Assembly (NCBI GenBank): GCA_038496445.1
Contig: JALMLS010000479.1
Coordinates: 209,240 to 273,239, forward strand
Direction of reading: 5' to 3'
Length of the DNA stretch: 64,000 nt
DNA from: Trichosphaerium sp. ATCC 40318
Taxonomy: Eukaryota; Discosea; Flabellinia; Trichosidae
The notes beneath the pieces are model-generated. The model was not told where the DNA came from, made no database searches, and was given only the letters and a program-made list of their open reading frames with translations. Below, piece by piece: positions 21,577 through 31,800 of the stretch (positions are counted from its first letter, which is position 1; every line of letters begins with the position of its first letter). Both the position numbers and the translations under genes were made by a program.

Positions 21577-23943
21577 CGGCTGATATTCGTATTATTAGAA
21601 CCAATATGCTTAAAGTGGACAATAGCTCACTTACTGGTGAATCTGAACCTCAACCTAGATCGGTAGAAATGACAGATGAGGTAAGTTATTCGATTACAAT
21701 GTAGCTTTACCTTTTTATTTCAAGTTTTTGTTTAACTTTTATTAGCTTTCTTTTGAGACTAGAAATCTTGCTTTTTACAGTACACTCGCAGTAGAAGGTG
21801 AAGGTGCTGGTATAGTTATTGCTACTGGTGATAGAACAGCCATTGGTAAAATAGCGTACCTCGTTCAGACTACAGAAGAAGTTGCAACGCCAATGAGTAG
21901 AGAACTTGCGCACTTTGTTTGGTAAGTAATATTTTTTCTTTGAATGGATTTTTATGAAATCTCCAAGCGACTTATCGCTGTTACATTGGTCTGGACAAAC
22001 TGTTTTTTGTTTTTTTTTTGGCCACGTGTTTAAATATTTATATTTATTGTGTTATTTTTAGGTTTATTCTCATTGTGTCTGTTACATTCGGTGCAATTTG
22101 CTTCATTTTTGGGTTATTCGAAAAATTTTCATTCATTCTGAACGTTGTCTACTCTATCGGTATCATTGTTGCCAATGTACCTGAAGGTCTATTGGGTACT
22201 GTAACAACAGCCCTCTCAATTACTGCGAGACGTTTAGCGGTAAAAAACGTTCTAGTAAAGAACTTGGAAGCTGTTGAGGTACCAACCAATATCCATCTTC
22301 ACTTTTTTTTGAAACGAAAAAAAGAAATAATAGCACTCACAATGTTGCAACTCTAGACTCTTGGATGTACATCTATAATTTGCTCTGATAAGACAGGAAC
22401 CCTTACTCAAAATAAGATGACTGTACGCCATCTATGGTATGATTTGGAAGTAAAGGGTGTGGATCAAGAACAAGAAGATGCCTTTGATTCTCAAGAAACA
22501 ACTTGCCAGAGACTCATCAGAATCGCTGGTCTTGCAAACCGTGCAGTATTTGACCCTAAGGACTCTCAAACAGCAGTACCATACAGGTTCGTGCATTGTA
22601 TTATACCTATCACATACGTAGTGAATCTTATGGTTGTATAGATTGACTATTGGTGACGGCTCTGAATCAGCATTGATCAAGTTTGTTCAACCAATAACCG
22701 ATATTCTTGAGATGAGATCAAATTATGAGAGTGTCACTGAAATTCCTTTCAATAGCACTAACAAGTACTCTCTATCAATTCATCGTCTTCCAAAGGATGA
22801 AACGCAAGGTGGAAAGTATTCTTATGTATTGTGTATGAAAGGTGCTCCAGAACGTATCATACAGCGATGTGGTAGTATCATGGTTAACGGCGCTGTACGA
22901 CTTCTTGCTTTTTTTTTTCCTTTTTTTTTTTTATGAAGTTGGTTGGTTTGTTGACGTCTTGTTACAGCCAGTAGCCTTGAAGAAAAAACATAAAACTGCA
23001 TTCTCTGATGCGTATGATCAACTTGGTAATCAAGGAGAACGCGTTCTTGGATTTGCAGAGTTGTTATTGGAAACAAGTGAGTTCCCTACTGACTTCGAGT
23101 TTGATATGAAGACAATACCAATGGAAGGCAAGTCAATTGTTCGTTATCAGTTGTCTAATGTGATGTCTTATTAGATCTGTGTTTCATTGGATTACTTGCT
23201 ATGATTGATCCACCAAGAGCAGCTGTACCAAATGCTGTCCGATTATGTCAGACAGCGAACATTAAAGTCATCATGGTCACTGGTGCGACTTTCTTTCTTT
23301 TTTTTTCTTTTGGTTTTGACATCATGTTTTGTTGCAATGCAGTATTAAAATCTCCATAGGTGACCATCCAATTACTGCAAAGGCTATTGCTCGCCAAGTA
23401 GGTATATTCAAGGGAAGGACAGCAGAAGATATCGCCGCAGAAGAAGGCATTCCGCTTGATGAGGTAGATAAAAATGATGCTTCTTCAATTGTTGTACACG
23501 GTTCGCAGTTGGCTGAAATGGATGCCACTGAGCTAGAAGAGTATGTTTTTGATAAATTTCAAGTGAACGTAGTAGTCAGTGTTTGCTAATACATGCTTAG
23601 AGTGCTACAATACGAAGAGATTGTTTTCGCTAGAACAACACCAGAGCAAAAATTGTTGATTGTTCAAGGTTGCCAACGCATGGGCCATGTTGTTGCTGTA
23701 ACTGGTGATGGTGTTAACGATTCACCAGCATTAAAGCGTGCTAATATTGGTATTGCTATGGGTATTACTGGAACTGATGTATCAAAGAGCGCTGCTGACA
23801 TGATCCTCTTGTACGTCTAAGACTTGGGTTTGCTTTTTTTTTTTTTTTTGGTTGGCTGACTTTATGTTTTCAGGGATGATAATTTTGCCAGTATTGTGCT
23901 TGGTGTTGAGGAAGGTCGTCTTATTTTCGATAATCTTAAAAAG
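21572..23943 (+). pseudogene. Na,K-type ATPase, truncated copy 3
   Basis: Covers TIPADIR through FDNLKK, including LTGESEP, DKTGTLT and GDGVND. Cut on the left by LRR (TATCC junction) and on the right by an F-box/LRR gene at 23943. Its 5' part shares variants with copy 2 (the ATA codon of HCIIPIT), and its 3' part shares variants with copy 4 (SSGMPSSAA on the reverse reading, GTAGATAAAAATG). It lacks M5-M10, so it cannot encode a pump. Confidence 0.87.
23375..23943 (+). repeat. inverted repeat 3, left arm
   Basis: 569 bp of ATPase copy 3 that is mirrored at 25986-26555 in copy 4. The 2.04-kb spacer holds the F-box fragment, the RT-like remnant and the 3' half of copy 4. Confidence 0.85.
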
Positions 23944-24219
23944 ACAGATTGTATGTACTCCTGCGAATAGTGCTATAACCTTGGCTGAAGGAACCCAATA
24001 TATACTAGCCAATATCTTGATTTTTGTGTGTTTAATGATTCCTTTGTGTTTTACAACTTCTTTTGCTTGTTCGTCTGTTGTTATACTTATACTATGGTAC
24101 CCAACAATATCGTGAATAATAGAAGAAACGGTATGACACGTTTGACAAGCCGCAAATCGATCTTCTGTTATATGACTCAATATCGCTGCTAGAATCTCAG
24201 TGGGCATGTCCAATAGCAT
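23944..24219 (-). pseudogene. F-box/LRR gene 2, N-terminal fragment
   Basis: ATG at 24219. An F-box-like start (MLLDMPTEILAAILSHI, then AACQTCHTVSSIIHDIVGY) is followed by the beginning of the first LRR ([13 protein letters not shown]), where it is broken by ATPase copy 3. It is clearly related to, but much diverged from, the complete gene at 27292, so it comes from a different family member. Confidence 0.65.
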
Positions 24220-24479
24220 TGTTTGACTACGAACGTTATTTAGAGCATAACAATTAATTTACCTTTTATTCAATGTATCAGACGCTAATTTAACCTGTTT
24301 TTTATTGCTTTCTGTGCGATCCATGGTGACTACTTTTCACACGTGTGGATTATTATTGAAGACCATTGACTTTTTGGGTATAAAAAAAAAAAGGACTTCA
24401 ATGAAAGTTAAGTATGGACGGCATTGTTGCCTTGTGGAAACAGGCTCCAACGTGATTTTCATGTAACAAAAGGCCACAA

Positions 24480-24610
24480 ACATGAACGATTCAGCAAAAG
24501 TAACCTGATGGTGTTTGTACTCAATGGCGAAGCAGGTTGGAGGGAGATGAATAATTTTAAATATTTAAAAGCCATACTGGTTAACAAAGTGCTATTTGCA
24601 TGTTTATTTA
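24480..24610 (+). mobile_element. possible non-LTR retrotransposon RT remnant
   Basis: An open stretch reads KSNLMVFVLNGEAGW, then MNNFKYLKAILVN. In non-LTR reverse transcriptases the thumb-proximal region has K-x-x-x-M-V-F, then NGE, then (F/E)FKYLG. The order and spacing match, but the Gly of FKYLG is Lys here and nothing else of the element is seen. Treat as a decayed scrap. It lies between the 3' end of ATPase copy 4 and the F-box gene 2 fragment. Confidence 0.35.
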
Positions 24611-24687
24611 CAAAGGGGTATATCGGTCACATCCACTTCGGGATGAGACTTGTTAAATCTCTTTTTTTTTTTCACAGTGTTTTTTTT

Positions 24688-26555
24688 TTAATAGTATGTG
24701 TGCTTTGCAACAAACCCTACATAACAATATTCAATATAAAAAAACCAAAACAAACAAAACACAAAAAAATAAACACCCGTACCTTCTGGATAAGTCCTTA
24801 GAATCCATTTACGAATTTCATCATAAACAAACTAAAAAAAACCGTGAGAATAGAAAATTGAATGAAAAAAAAAAAAAACACGTGATTATCATTTTGACGT
24901 ACGATTAAAACCGCGAAAGGAAGTGGTGTAACCCAATGAATGAACGATATAGGTTCAGTAGCAAAAGCGCTATTCATAAAAGGCACATAGACAATAAACA
25001 ATGCCAGTGCAGTTTCAATAACCAATCCAGCATTCAAAACCCAATTTCTAAGAAAACAGATTAACTCTCATCGTTTTGTTAACCTGTGAACTCATTCACG
25101 TACTTCATGCCTTGTTGGAAGAGTGATAATCGTCTTGTCTTTGTGATAAGCAAGCAAGACCACTGAACAACAATAATAGCAACGAAAAAAGCAGTCTGTG
25201 CACGTCGCAATAGTGTTCTCCTTGTAAGTTCAAAGCAAGGCCAATTAGGTTCAAAAGTCATGCTCCCATTGACAGCACCAGCAGTATGCCAACATAAATC
25301 ATAATACTCTGATGTAGTGTTTGGAAGTACTGCAGGCATTGTAGCGTTGACCACAGGTGGTACAAAGCAATTTACAGATCCAGGTCCGAAAGAAATTCGG
25401 CAGACTTTAGTTTCGTCAATATAATCATCTACGATACCAACAAGCATCCACGGATGGAATCCTCTACCATTAGGATAATCACCTTCACCCATGGCGATAA
25501 AGTAGGCATAGAACCCTGCTAAAGCTGAAGAAAGAAAGTGAGTAATAGTTGTCAAACAGACGTTATGAACGTACCTTGCATAACACCGATCTGAAGATAA
25601 GAAAACCCAATTAATCGCATACCAACAAGCCTAGATGTCAGCTTTCTAGGGTGACGTTTCATAATATCTAGTTCTGGTCCTTCATATGCCTACAGTTCAA
25701 AGTGAGTATAAATCAGTCATTCAAACATTTGTTTTCTAAGTTCCAAGTTTAAACTGTGCCCTTTCTGGTGACGTACCAAAGCAATGGCTGGAAGTAGATC
25801 TGTACCAACATCAATAGATAGTATAAGAACAGTGGTCAAAGGAAGTGGAATTTGGAACAAGATGAACTATTTAAAACAATTGATTAGCACAACACAACAC
25901 AACAAAAAGAAAACAAAAAAAAAACACATACTGCAACGAAAGGAAACAACTCAGGAATATTTGAAGATAGTGTGTAGGCGATAGACTTTTTAAGATTATC
26001 GAAAATAAGACGACCTTCCTCAACACCAAGCACAATACTGGCAAAATTATCATCCCTGAAAACATAAAGTCAGCCAACCAACAAAAAAAAAAAAAAAGCA
26101 AACCCAAGTCTTAGACGTACAAGAGGATCATGTCAGCAGCGCTCTTTGATACATCAGTTCCAGTAATACCCATAGCAATACCAATATTAGCACGCTTTAA
26201 TGCTGGTGAATCGTTAACACCATCACCAGTTACAGCAACAACATGGCCCATGCGTTGGCAACCTTGAACAATCAACAATTTTTGCTCTGGTGTTGTTCTA
26301 GCGAAAACAATCTCTTCGTATTGTAGCACTCTAAGCATGTATTAGCAAACACTGACTACTACGTTCACTTGAAATTTATCAAAAACATACTCTTCTAGCT
26401 CAGTGGCATCCATTTCAGCCAACTGCGAACCGTGTACAACAATTGAAGAAGCATCATTTTTATCTACCTCATCAAGCGGAATGCCTTCTTCTGCGGCGAT
26501 ATCTTCTGCTGTCCTTCCTTGAATATACCTACTTGGCGAGCAATAGCCTTTGCAG
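24688..26555 (-). pseudogene. Na,K-type ATPase, 5'-truncated copy 4
   Basis: Runs from the TGDHPITAK exon to the true C-terminus (GFVAKHTYY, stop 24688-24690) and about 30 bp of 3' flank shared with copy 1. The 5' end is cut at 26555, inside the codons for TAKAIA, and joined to LRR sequence. One G is missing in the run encoding FKGRTAED (about 26517), a frameshift relative to copies 1-3. All membrane segments M5-M10 are present, but nothing could start translation. Confidence 0.87.
25986..26555 (-). repeat. inverted repeat 3, right arm
   Basis: Reverse complement of 23375-23943. It ends at the ATPase-LRR junction TTTGCAG|CG. Confidence 0.85.
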
Positions 26556-26850
26556 CGTACACTCTGTTGCTATTCACTATGGGGGAAGTTTAACAGAAGA
26601 TGGAATCAAAACATTGACCAATGTCAAACGCCTTGTGCTTCAGTATTGTCCTACAATAACTGATTTGAGCTTTGAGACATTGGTCAATCTTGAGCAACTG
26701 ACACTGGGTGGATGTGGCAAGATTACAAATGGTTGCTTGAAATACTTAAAATCTCTAAAACGTGTTATATCTTGGGGTGAATCTGGAGTAACAAAAGACG
26801 GTGTTGAGTCAATGGGTATCCAATATATTCGGAAAATACGTAGAAGTTAA
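26556..26850 (+). pseudogene. LRR C-terminal fragment
   Basis: Begins at the junction with antisense ATPase and ends at a stop after IRKIRRS. Four LRR-like units with hydrophobic spacing (LTEDGIKTLTNVKRLVLQYC, ITDLSFETLVNLEQLTLGGC, then a third and fourth). It is not from the complete gene at 27292. It could be the missing C-terminal part of F-box gene 2 (23944-24219), which sits on the other side of ATPase copy 4 in opposite orientation. That link is inference. Confidence 0.6.
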
Positions 26851-27291
26851 GTCCGAGGTAACTGATTGCTTATGTTAGTACAGTAGAGAATGTGTAACGA
26901 AAGGGTGTCAATTTGTTTGCGGAGATTCTCGCTAAAATCCTCAAAAAATAGCCTAAAATATTATTCTCCTTCTTCCTTAACATCTTGCTGTAGTCAGAAA
27001 AGGGTGGCACAGGAAGGCCAAGCGCCATTCCAATGTCATAATATAAATGGTTTACTGCAACAACAAGGCACTACAGTAAATGTATCATTTGCTCTAAATA
27101 CAACGAATAGCGCCACACGCATCTTGAGTTTTTTTTTACACGCAAACCAAAATGAATGGCAACGATTAAGCCGTTGCTATCTTTGATTGAGTGGACTGAC
27201 TTAAGCATCGCGAAGAAAACGCCTCTAAATAGCCATACAGGTCTATTCATAGCACAAACAACAAAAAAGGACAAGCGTTTACGGATTATTA
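26851..27291. other. intergenic upstream of the F-box/LRR gene
   Basis: Presumably holds the promoter of the gene at 27292. Open frames of about 100 codons occur on both strands here, but none shows family motifs or a clear exon structure. Confidence 0.4.
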
Positions 27292-28314
27292 ATGGACGAA
27301 TACACAGAAAACACAAATACGGACCGATGCGCCCTGGTGTCGCTCCCAGTTGAAGCAATTGTTCATATCCTGAAGCAGGGAGCGTATGCGCTTCGCTCAG
27401 CTCAAACATGCCGTCTCTTGCGAGATATCATCCATAACCACATCGGATACGATTGCATTAACATTAATAGCGAAATCGAAGTGGAAATCCTCTCGAGGAG
27501 TCCTATATTGCGAAATACGTGTATCACTTACGCAAAAGACTTTGTAGTGAACGACACTCACTTGCGCTTGCTTGCAGGTGTACAAAATATCGTGTTGTAC
27601 AACTGTAAATCAATTACAGATGAGGGCGTTAAGATGCTAGCTGGCGTGCATACTATCAACCTAGCGTGTTGTAAATGGATAACAGATGAGGGTATCAAGG
27701 CATTGGCAGGTGTACATGACATAAATCTGAGACAAGTGAGTGTTACAGATGAAGGTTTGAAGGCATTGTCAGGCGTTCACACAATTTGCTTGCAGCAATG
27801 TGAGCTCATAACAGATGAAGGCATCAAGGCGTTGGCTGGTGTACATACTATCAGCTTATGGCATTGCAAGGGAATAACAGACTCAGGTATAGAGGCATTG
27901 GTTGGTGTACATGACATTGATTTAACTGGAACAAATGTCACAGATCAAGGTTTAAGGGTTTTGTCAGGCGTACATACTATCAAACTTTGTGGTTTCAAGT
28001 TGTCAGATGAGACTATTAAAGGGTTTGCTGGTGTATATGATATTGATTTATCAAATACTAATGTTACTGATGAAGGTTTAAAGGCGCTAGCAGGTGTTCA
28101 TTCTATCAATTTGGATAGCTGTCCAATAACTGATGAGGGTATCAAGGCTTTGGCTGGTGTTCATTATATTTGTTTAACGTTTACAGATGTTACAGATGTT
28201 GGTTTGAAGGCATTAGAAGGTGTCCACACCATTGTTGTATCTTATTGTGAAAATATAACCCTTTCTGGTATTAAAGCTTTGGAAAAGACTGCACATAAGG
28301 TTATATCATACTAG
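27292..28314 (+). CDS. F-box / Cys-containing LRR protein, complete
   Basis: Intronless, 340 aa. Residues about 14-55 are F-box-like (SLPVEAIVHIL, then QTCRLLRDIIHNHIGY). From residue about 95 come eleven LRR units of the form [20 protein letters not shown], the AMN1/FBXL (LRR_CC) type. Such proteins usually act as substrate receptors of SCF ubiquitin ligases through Skp1 (known). The substrate is unknown. The repeats are unusually uniform for an FBXL protein, with ALAGVH repeated nearly verbatim, which suggests recent internal expansion. It is convergent with the GH81 gene, and parts of this pair are copied in the palindromic region to the left. Confidence 0.85.
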   Translation: MDEYTENTNTDRCALVSLPVEAIVHILKQGAYALRSAQTCRLLRDIIHNHIGYDCININSEIEVEILSRSPILRNTCITYAKDFVVNDTHLRLLAGVQNIVLYNCKSITDEGVKMLAGVHTINLACCKWITDEGIKALAGVHDINLRQVSVTDEGLKALSGVHTICLQQCELITDEGIKALAGVHTISLWHCKGITDSGIEALVGVHDIDLTGTNVTDQGLRVLSGVHTIKLCGFKLSDETIKGFAGVYDIDLSNTNVTDEGLKALAGVHSINLDSCPITDEGIKALAGVHYICLTFTDVTDVGLKALEGVHTIVVSYCENITLSGIKALEKTAHKVISY

Positions 28315-28479
28315 ATTTATCATATTCCAGAAACTATATCACAAAGTACAGCCAGGTGGATCACCAATAAACGTGTTACACTTGTTAATGTGACATTTAT
28401 TTTTGTAAGGTGTATTGTACTAGTTACTAATTAATCAGTGCTACTATTACTAGGCCTTTACTGTCAAATTTATTTATCA

Positions 28480-28695
28480 GGTTGTACTTCAGCGACAGAG
28501 TCCGATATCCTCACTGAGGGTATCAAAGCGTTGGCAAGTGTACGACGTATTGATGTAGCAGGAACTAGTGTTATAGAAGATGGGATTAAGGCTTTAAAAA
28601 GTTTACAGTACCTTCAGGTGCTTTGCAAGCAATTCAGCAAAGGTTTTGAAGATTCAATATATTTAGAAGGAAAAATAATAACTAGAGATGACTGA
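28480..28695 (+). pseudogene. LRR tail fragment (with the complete pair)
   Basis: Third occurrence of the two-unit LRR piece ending KIITRDD, 165 bp after the stop of the F-box/LRR gene. Its presence beside the complete pair shows it is an original part of the locus, not made by the rearrangement. An ATG at 28438 would open an 85-codon ORF. No good splice joins it to the upstream gene. Confidence 0.5.
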
Positions 28696-28824
28696 AATAG
28701 GACTTGTTATAAATCACCTCACCAGTTACCGTCACAGAAAAAAAACTATCACATAATCTCTGTAAAAAATTAACTATTACTTTATCCTTATGATCAACTT
28801 TGTTTATTGAAACCAGTAAAAAGA

Positions 28825-31800
28825 TTAATCATTGATTGTAATAGAAACTTTTTCTTCTTTCCATGATTCATCATCTCCATAGTAGTAAGGATCACCCATT
28901 GTATTGTTTACAACAGAATCATGTGTAGCAACTGTGAATAAAGCAACTGTTCTTGCCAGCTCGTGTTGATACCTTTCAAAAATAGTTAAAAATCACGTGT
29001 TAAAATAGCAGAAAAAACACGTGATTCTTACCCAACAATAAAATCAAAACTATTCAAGTAAGGAAATGGGAGGTCTGGGAGTTGTGGTGCGTATAATGAT
29101 TCAACTTGGAGTTTGTTCCATGCAAGGTCAGTATCATTCATCGATAGGATAAGATACATGTATGGGTACCAATCTGGGTATGTTCTCCATTGGTTGTTAC
29201 CAGCGTCAACACCAGGACTTCCCTTATTTGTTGTAAGTAAAAAGTTTCGATTGATTTAATGTTTCGGTCCTGTGGACGTACTTCATTTGTTGGGCAGCAT
29301 GAATACTCGTTACCCCACCAATTAGGTCCATATTGACCGCCACATGGATTTTTAGTCATATTACTTGGGTTAGGATAGATGCAAACACCGTCTAGAACAG
29401 AATGTTAAAAATAGATATTAAAGTAATGGTTAGTACTTTGCTTGACGTTAAATTCCAACCATTTGTATGCGCTTCCAGCCCAAATAGGATCAATTAATTC
29501 ATGAGTCATAGGTGTTATTGGTAGAATTATAATACCACACTCAAAGACGGCATTAGGACCGTAATAAGTCGCAGCATCAACTGAGTTTCCTAGAAAAAAA
29601 GTTTAAGTATTGCCTTCATTTCATATTTTGGTTGTACCGTAGAGGATTGTCATACAGCGTTTTAATCTATTAATTTCCGGAGTTGGACGATAAGACTCTT
29701 GTTCAGTCTTTTTGGGATTATGTTAGCCACGACTTATAAAGAAAAAAAAAAGACGGAAAAAAATCCAATACATTTGACATACCTGATTATCCAACATGGC
29801 GTACATTTGAACACTCTTTATTTCCATTGCAGCTAATATTCTTCCCCAATCCCGGATATTACTATCATTGGTAGCGATACCTAAATGTTACATCAGTACG
29901 ACACTCCAAAACAAACTCGCCAAAAAAGGTTACAGCCTTTTTCAATCAAAAAAAAACTTGAGCTCTCTCGATTGTAGCTTTAGTTTACCTAATAAATTCA
30001 ATGCATAGTAAGCATTAACTGCTTCTCCATGAGATTGCTGATTTACCCAAGATTTAAGTCTTCCAGAATAATCATATCCTTCAGCGTAAGAGTGGCCATC
30101 AAACCAGTCCTTAACACAGTTAAGTACCATAACACTTCTTGTATACTCAAAGGGCTAAGTACCTTATGACGAGCGAAAGTAAAATAAGGATCGTTTTGAT
30201 CATCAGGATTTGCTATATCACGTGCGAAAGCATAAGCCTGTTTTGTAAAGTCTAAAACAAAATTAATTAATTGCGAAAAATATGAGTTTTTTTGGGTCGG
30301 TTTTGTACTTTGCGTTTGGCTCTCGTTGAAGAATGTAACGTTTTTAATATTTTGTAGGTATAAAGGCCATGCCATTATCTTAATAATATATCCGTATTGA
30401 AAGTGGTGGTCATTGTAGAAGGCATTACCTGTACAATATTTAACCCAAGAAAAAAAAAGGAACCAGAAAAAATGAAAAAAGAAAGTAAACTAAGATACCA
30501 TAATTTCCAAATGCGTTGTATCCTGTTGGGTTTTGGCATCCTTCACAATATTCATCTGCAAATCGGTTATACCAACCAGTTACCAAACCACCCCATCTCA
30601 TGTCGTAGTAAACCGCCATCTATTCATAAAGTTAAAAATTTTTAAATTGAAGACAGTTTGGTTTTTTTTTTTGTTTACCTGATCACGAAGGCAAGTCAAA
30701 GTGTTGTTGATTGGCGGTGGGCAAGGTTTAGGTTCCTCATCTTGGTAAGCCAAAACGTAGTTAAAGCAATCCAAAACATGTTCTATGAGTAGTTAGAAGT
30801 TAACCCTTCCTTTCTGAGAATTTTCTTGTTTTCTCAGAAAACGGATTTTAGACTAACCTGTCATAGTGATAGCCATATCTGTTTTATTCAAGTTCCATGA
30901 AATTATGGCAATATCTGTGTACTTTGCTAAATCTCTAGGAGAAAATGATGTCAAAAGACATGAGAAGCAAATCAAGAATTCGTAGGGGTTTTTTTTGAGT
31001 TTTTCAAAAAAGAAGTCATTGACGCACCTGACGTAAGAGTATAGTTCCATACTTTTGAATCCTGGTAACCCAGGACCAGTTACATTATCCCCAGGACATT
31101 TTCCAATAAAATACTTGTAATCAAAAATGAGTTGCTCTTCAACTTTGTCTTTCATTGTTTCATCAACTTCAAGTTCATCTCCAAACCCAACTGTAGATAA
31201 TTTATACGACAAAGACCACGTTTTACCTAACAAACATGTAAATACAACGTATCACTACAAAATAACCAGCTCCCAGTACCAGTTACTGCTTGCATGACTC
31301 CACGAACCATCCAGAAAGAAGTGTTTACAGCATTTGAACGCTAAAGTTTTTTTTGTCAGTTTTGTCGGTTTTGCTGGCAACCTGGCTTCAATATTTTATT
31401 CATACCGTGTCATTAGGTAGTAGAGGCATATGATGTGGCATAGCAAGCATTACTAGTTCATCTGATTTGTTTCCTTTTACGCTACAAAATGATTAAAAAA
31501 AAGTTTTTGGTTGAAATCTGGGTTAGTACTTTGTGATCCATTCATAGTTTACTCTTGCTGTGTTATTCTTACTGTCTACATCGAAAGTAACATTTGCAGA
31601 TTCAGCCCAGACACCTTGAGATTTATATAAGAATCACATGGAGCGAAGTGTTAATCTTAAAAATACCTCTGTGTTTGTCAAGGAATGGTCCCATCTTATC
31701 TTGGAGTGTGGCACCACAACCAATCTATAAAAGAGTGAGGAGGTAGCAATGAAGGTAAGTGATTGAAGGAGACCAAATTGTGTTGATGCTTGCCTGAATT

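Larger units (their letters stand above)
19562..23943. repeat. inverted repeat 2, right arm
   Basis: Reverse complement of 13839-18212: GH81 3' end (+), LRR pieces (-), then ATPase copy 3 (+). The arm lengths (4,382 and 4,374 bp) differ only through small indels. Confidence 0.88.

Noticed and set aside
24424-24801. 125-codon ORF taken as a gene
   Set aside because: Its 3' third is antisense to ATPase copy 4 and it has no start context. Only the RT-like middle is noted.
7875-26555. Four ATPase genes as an ordinary paralogous cluster
   Set aside because: Only one copy has a start. The rest end at exact chimeric junctions and are near-identical through introns, so they are rearrangement products (or artefacts), not separate genes.
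26443-26850. 135-codon ORF joining antisense ATPase to LRR
   Set aside because: Chance read-through across a rearrangement junction. Only the LRR part (26556 onward) is gene-derived.
27071-27409. 112-codon minus-strand ORF
   Set aside because: Overlaps the start of the complete F-box/LRR gene in antisense and has no motif.
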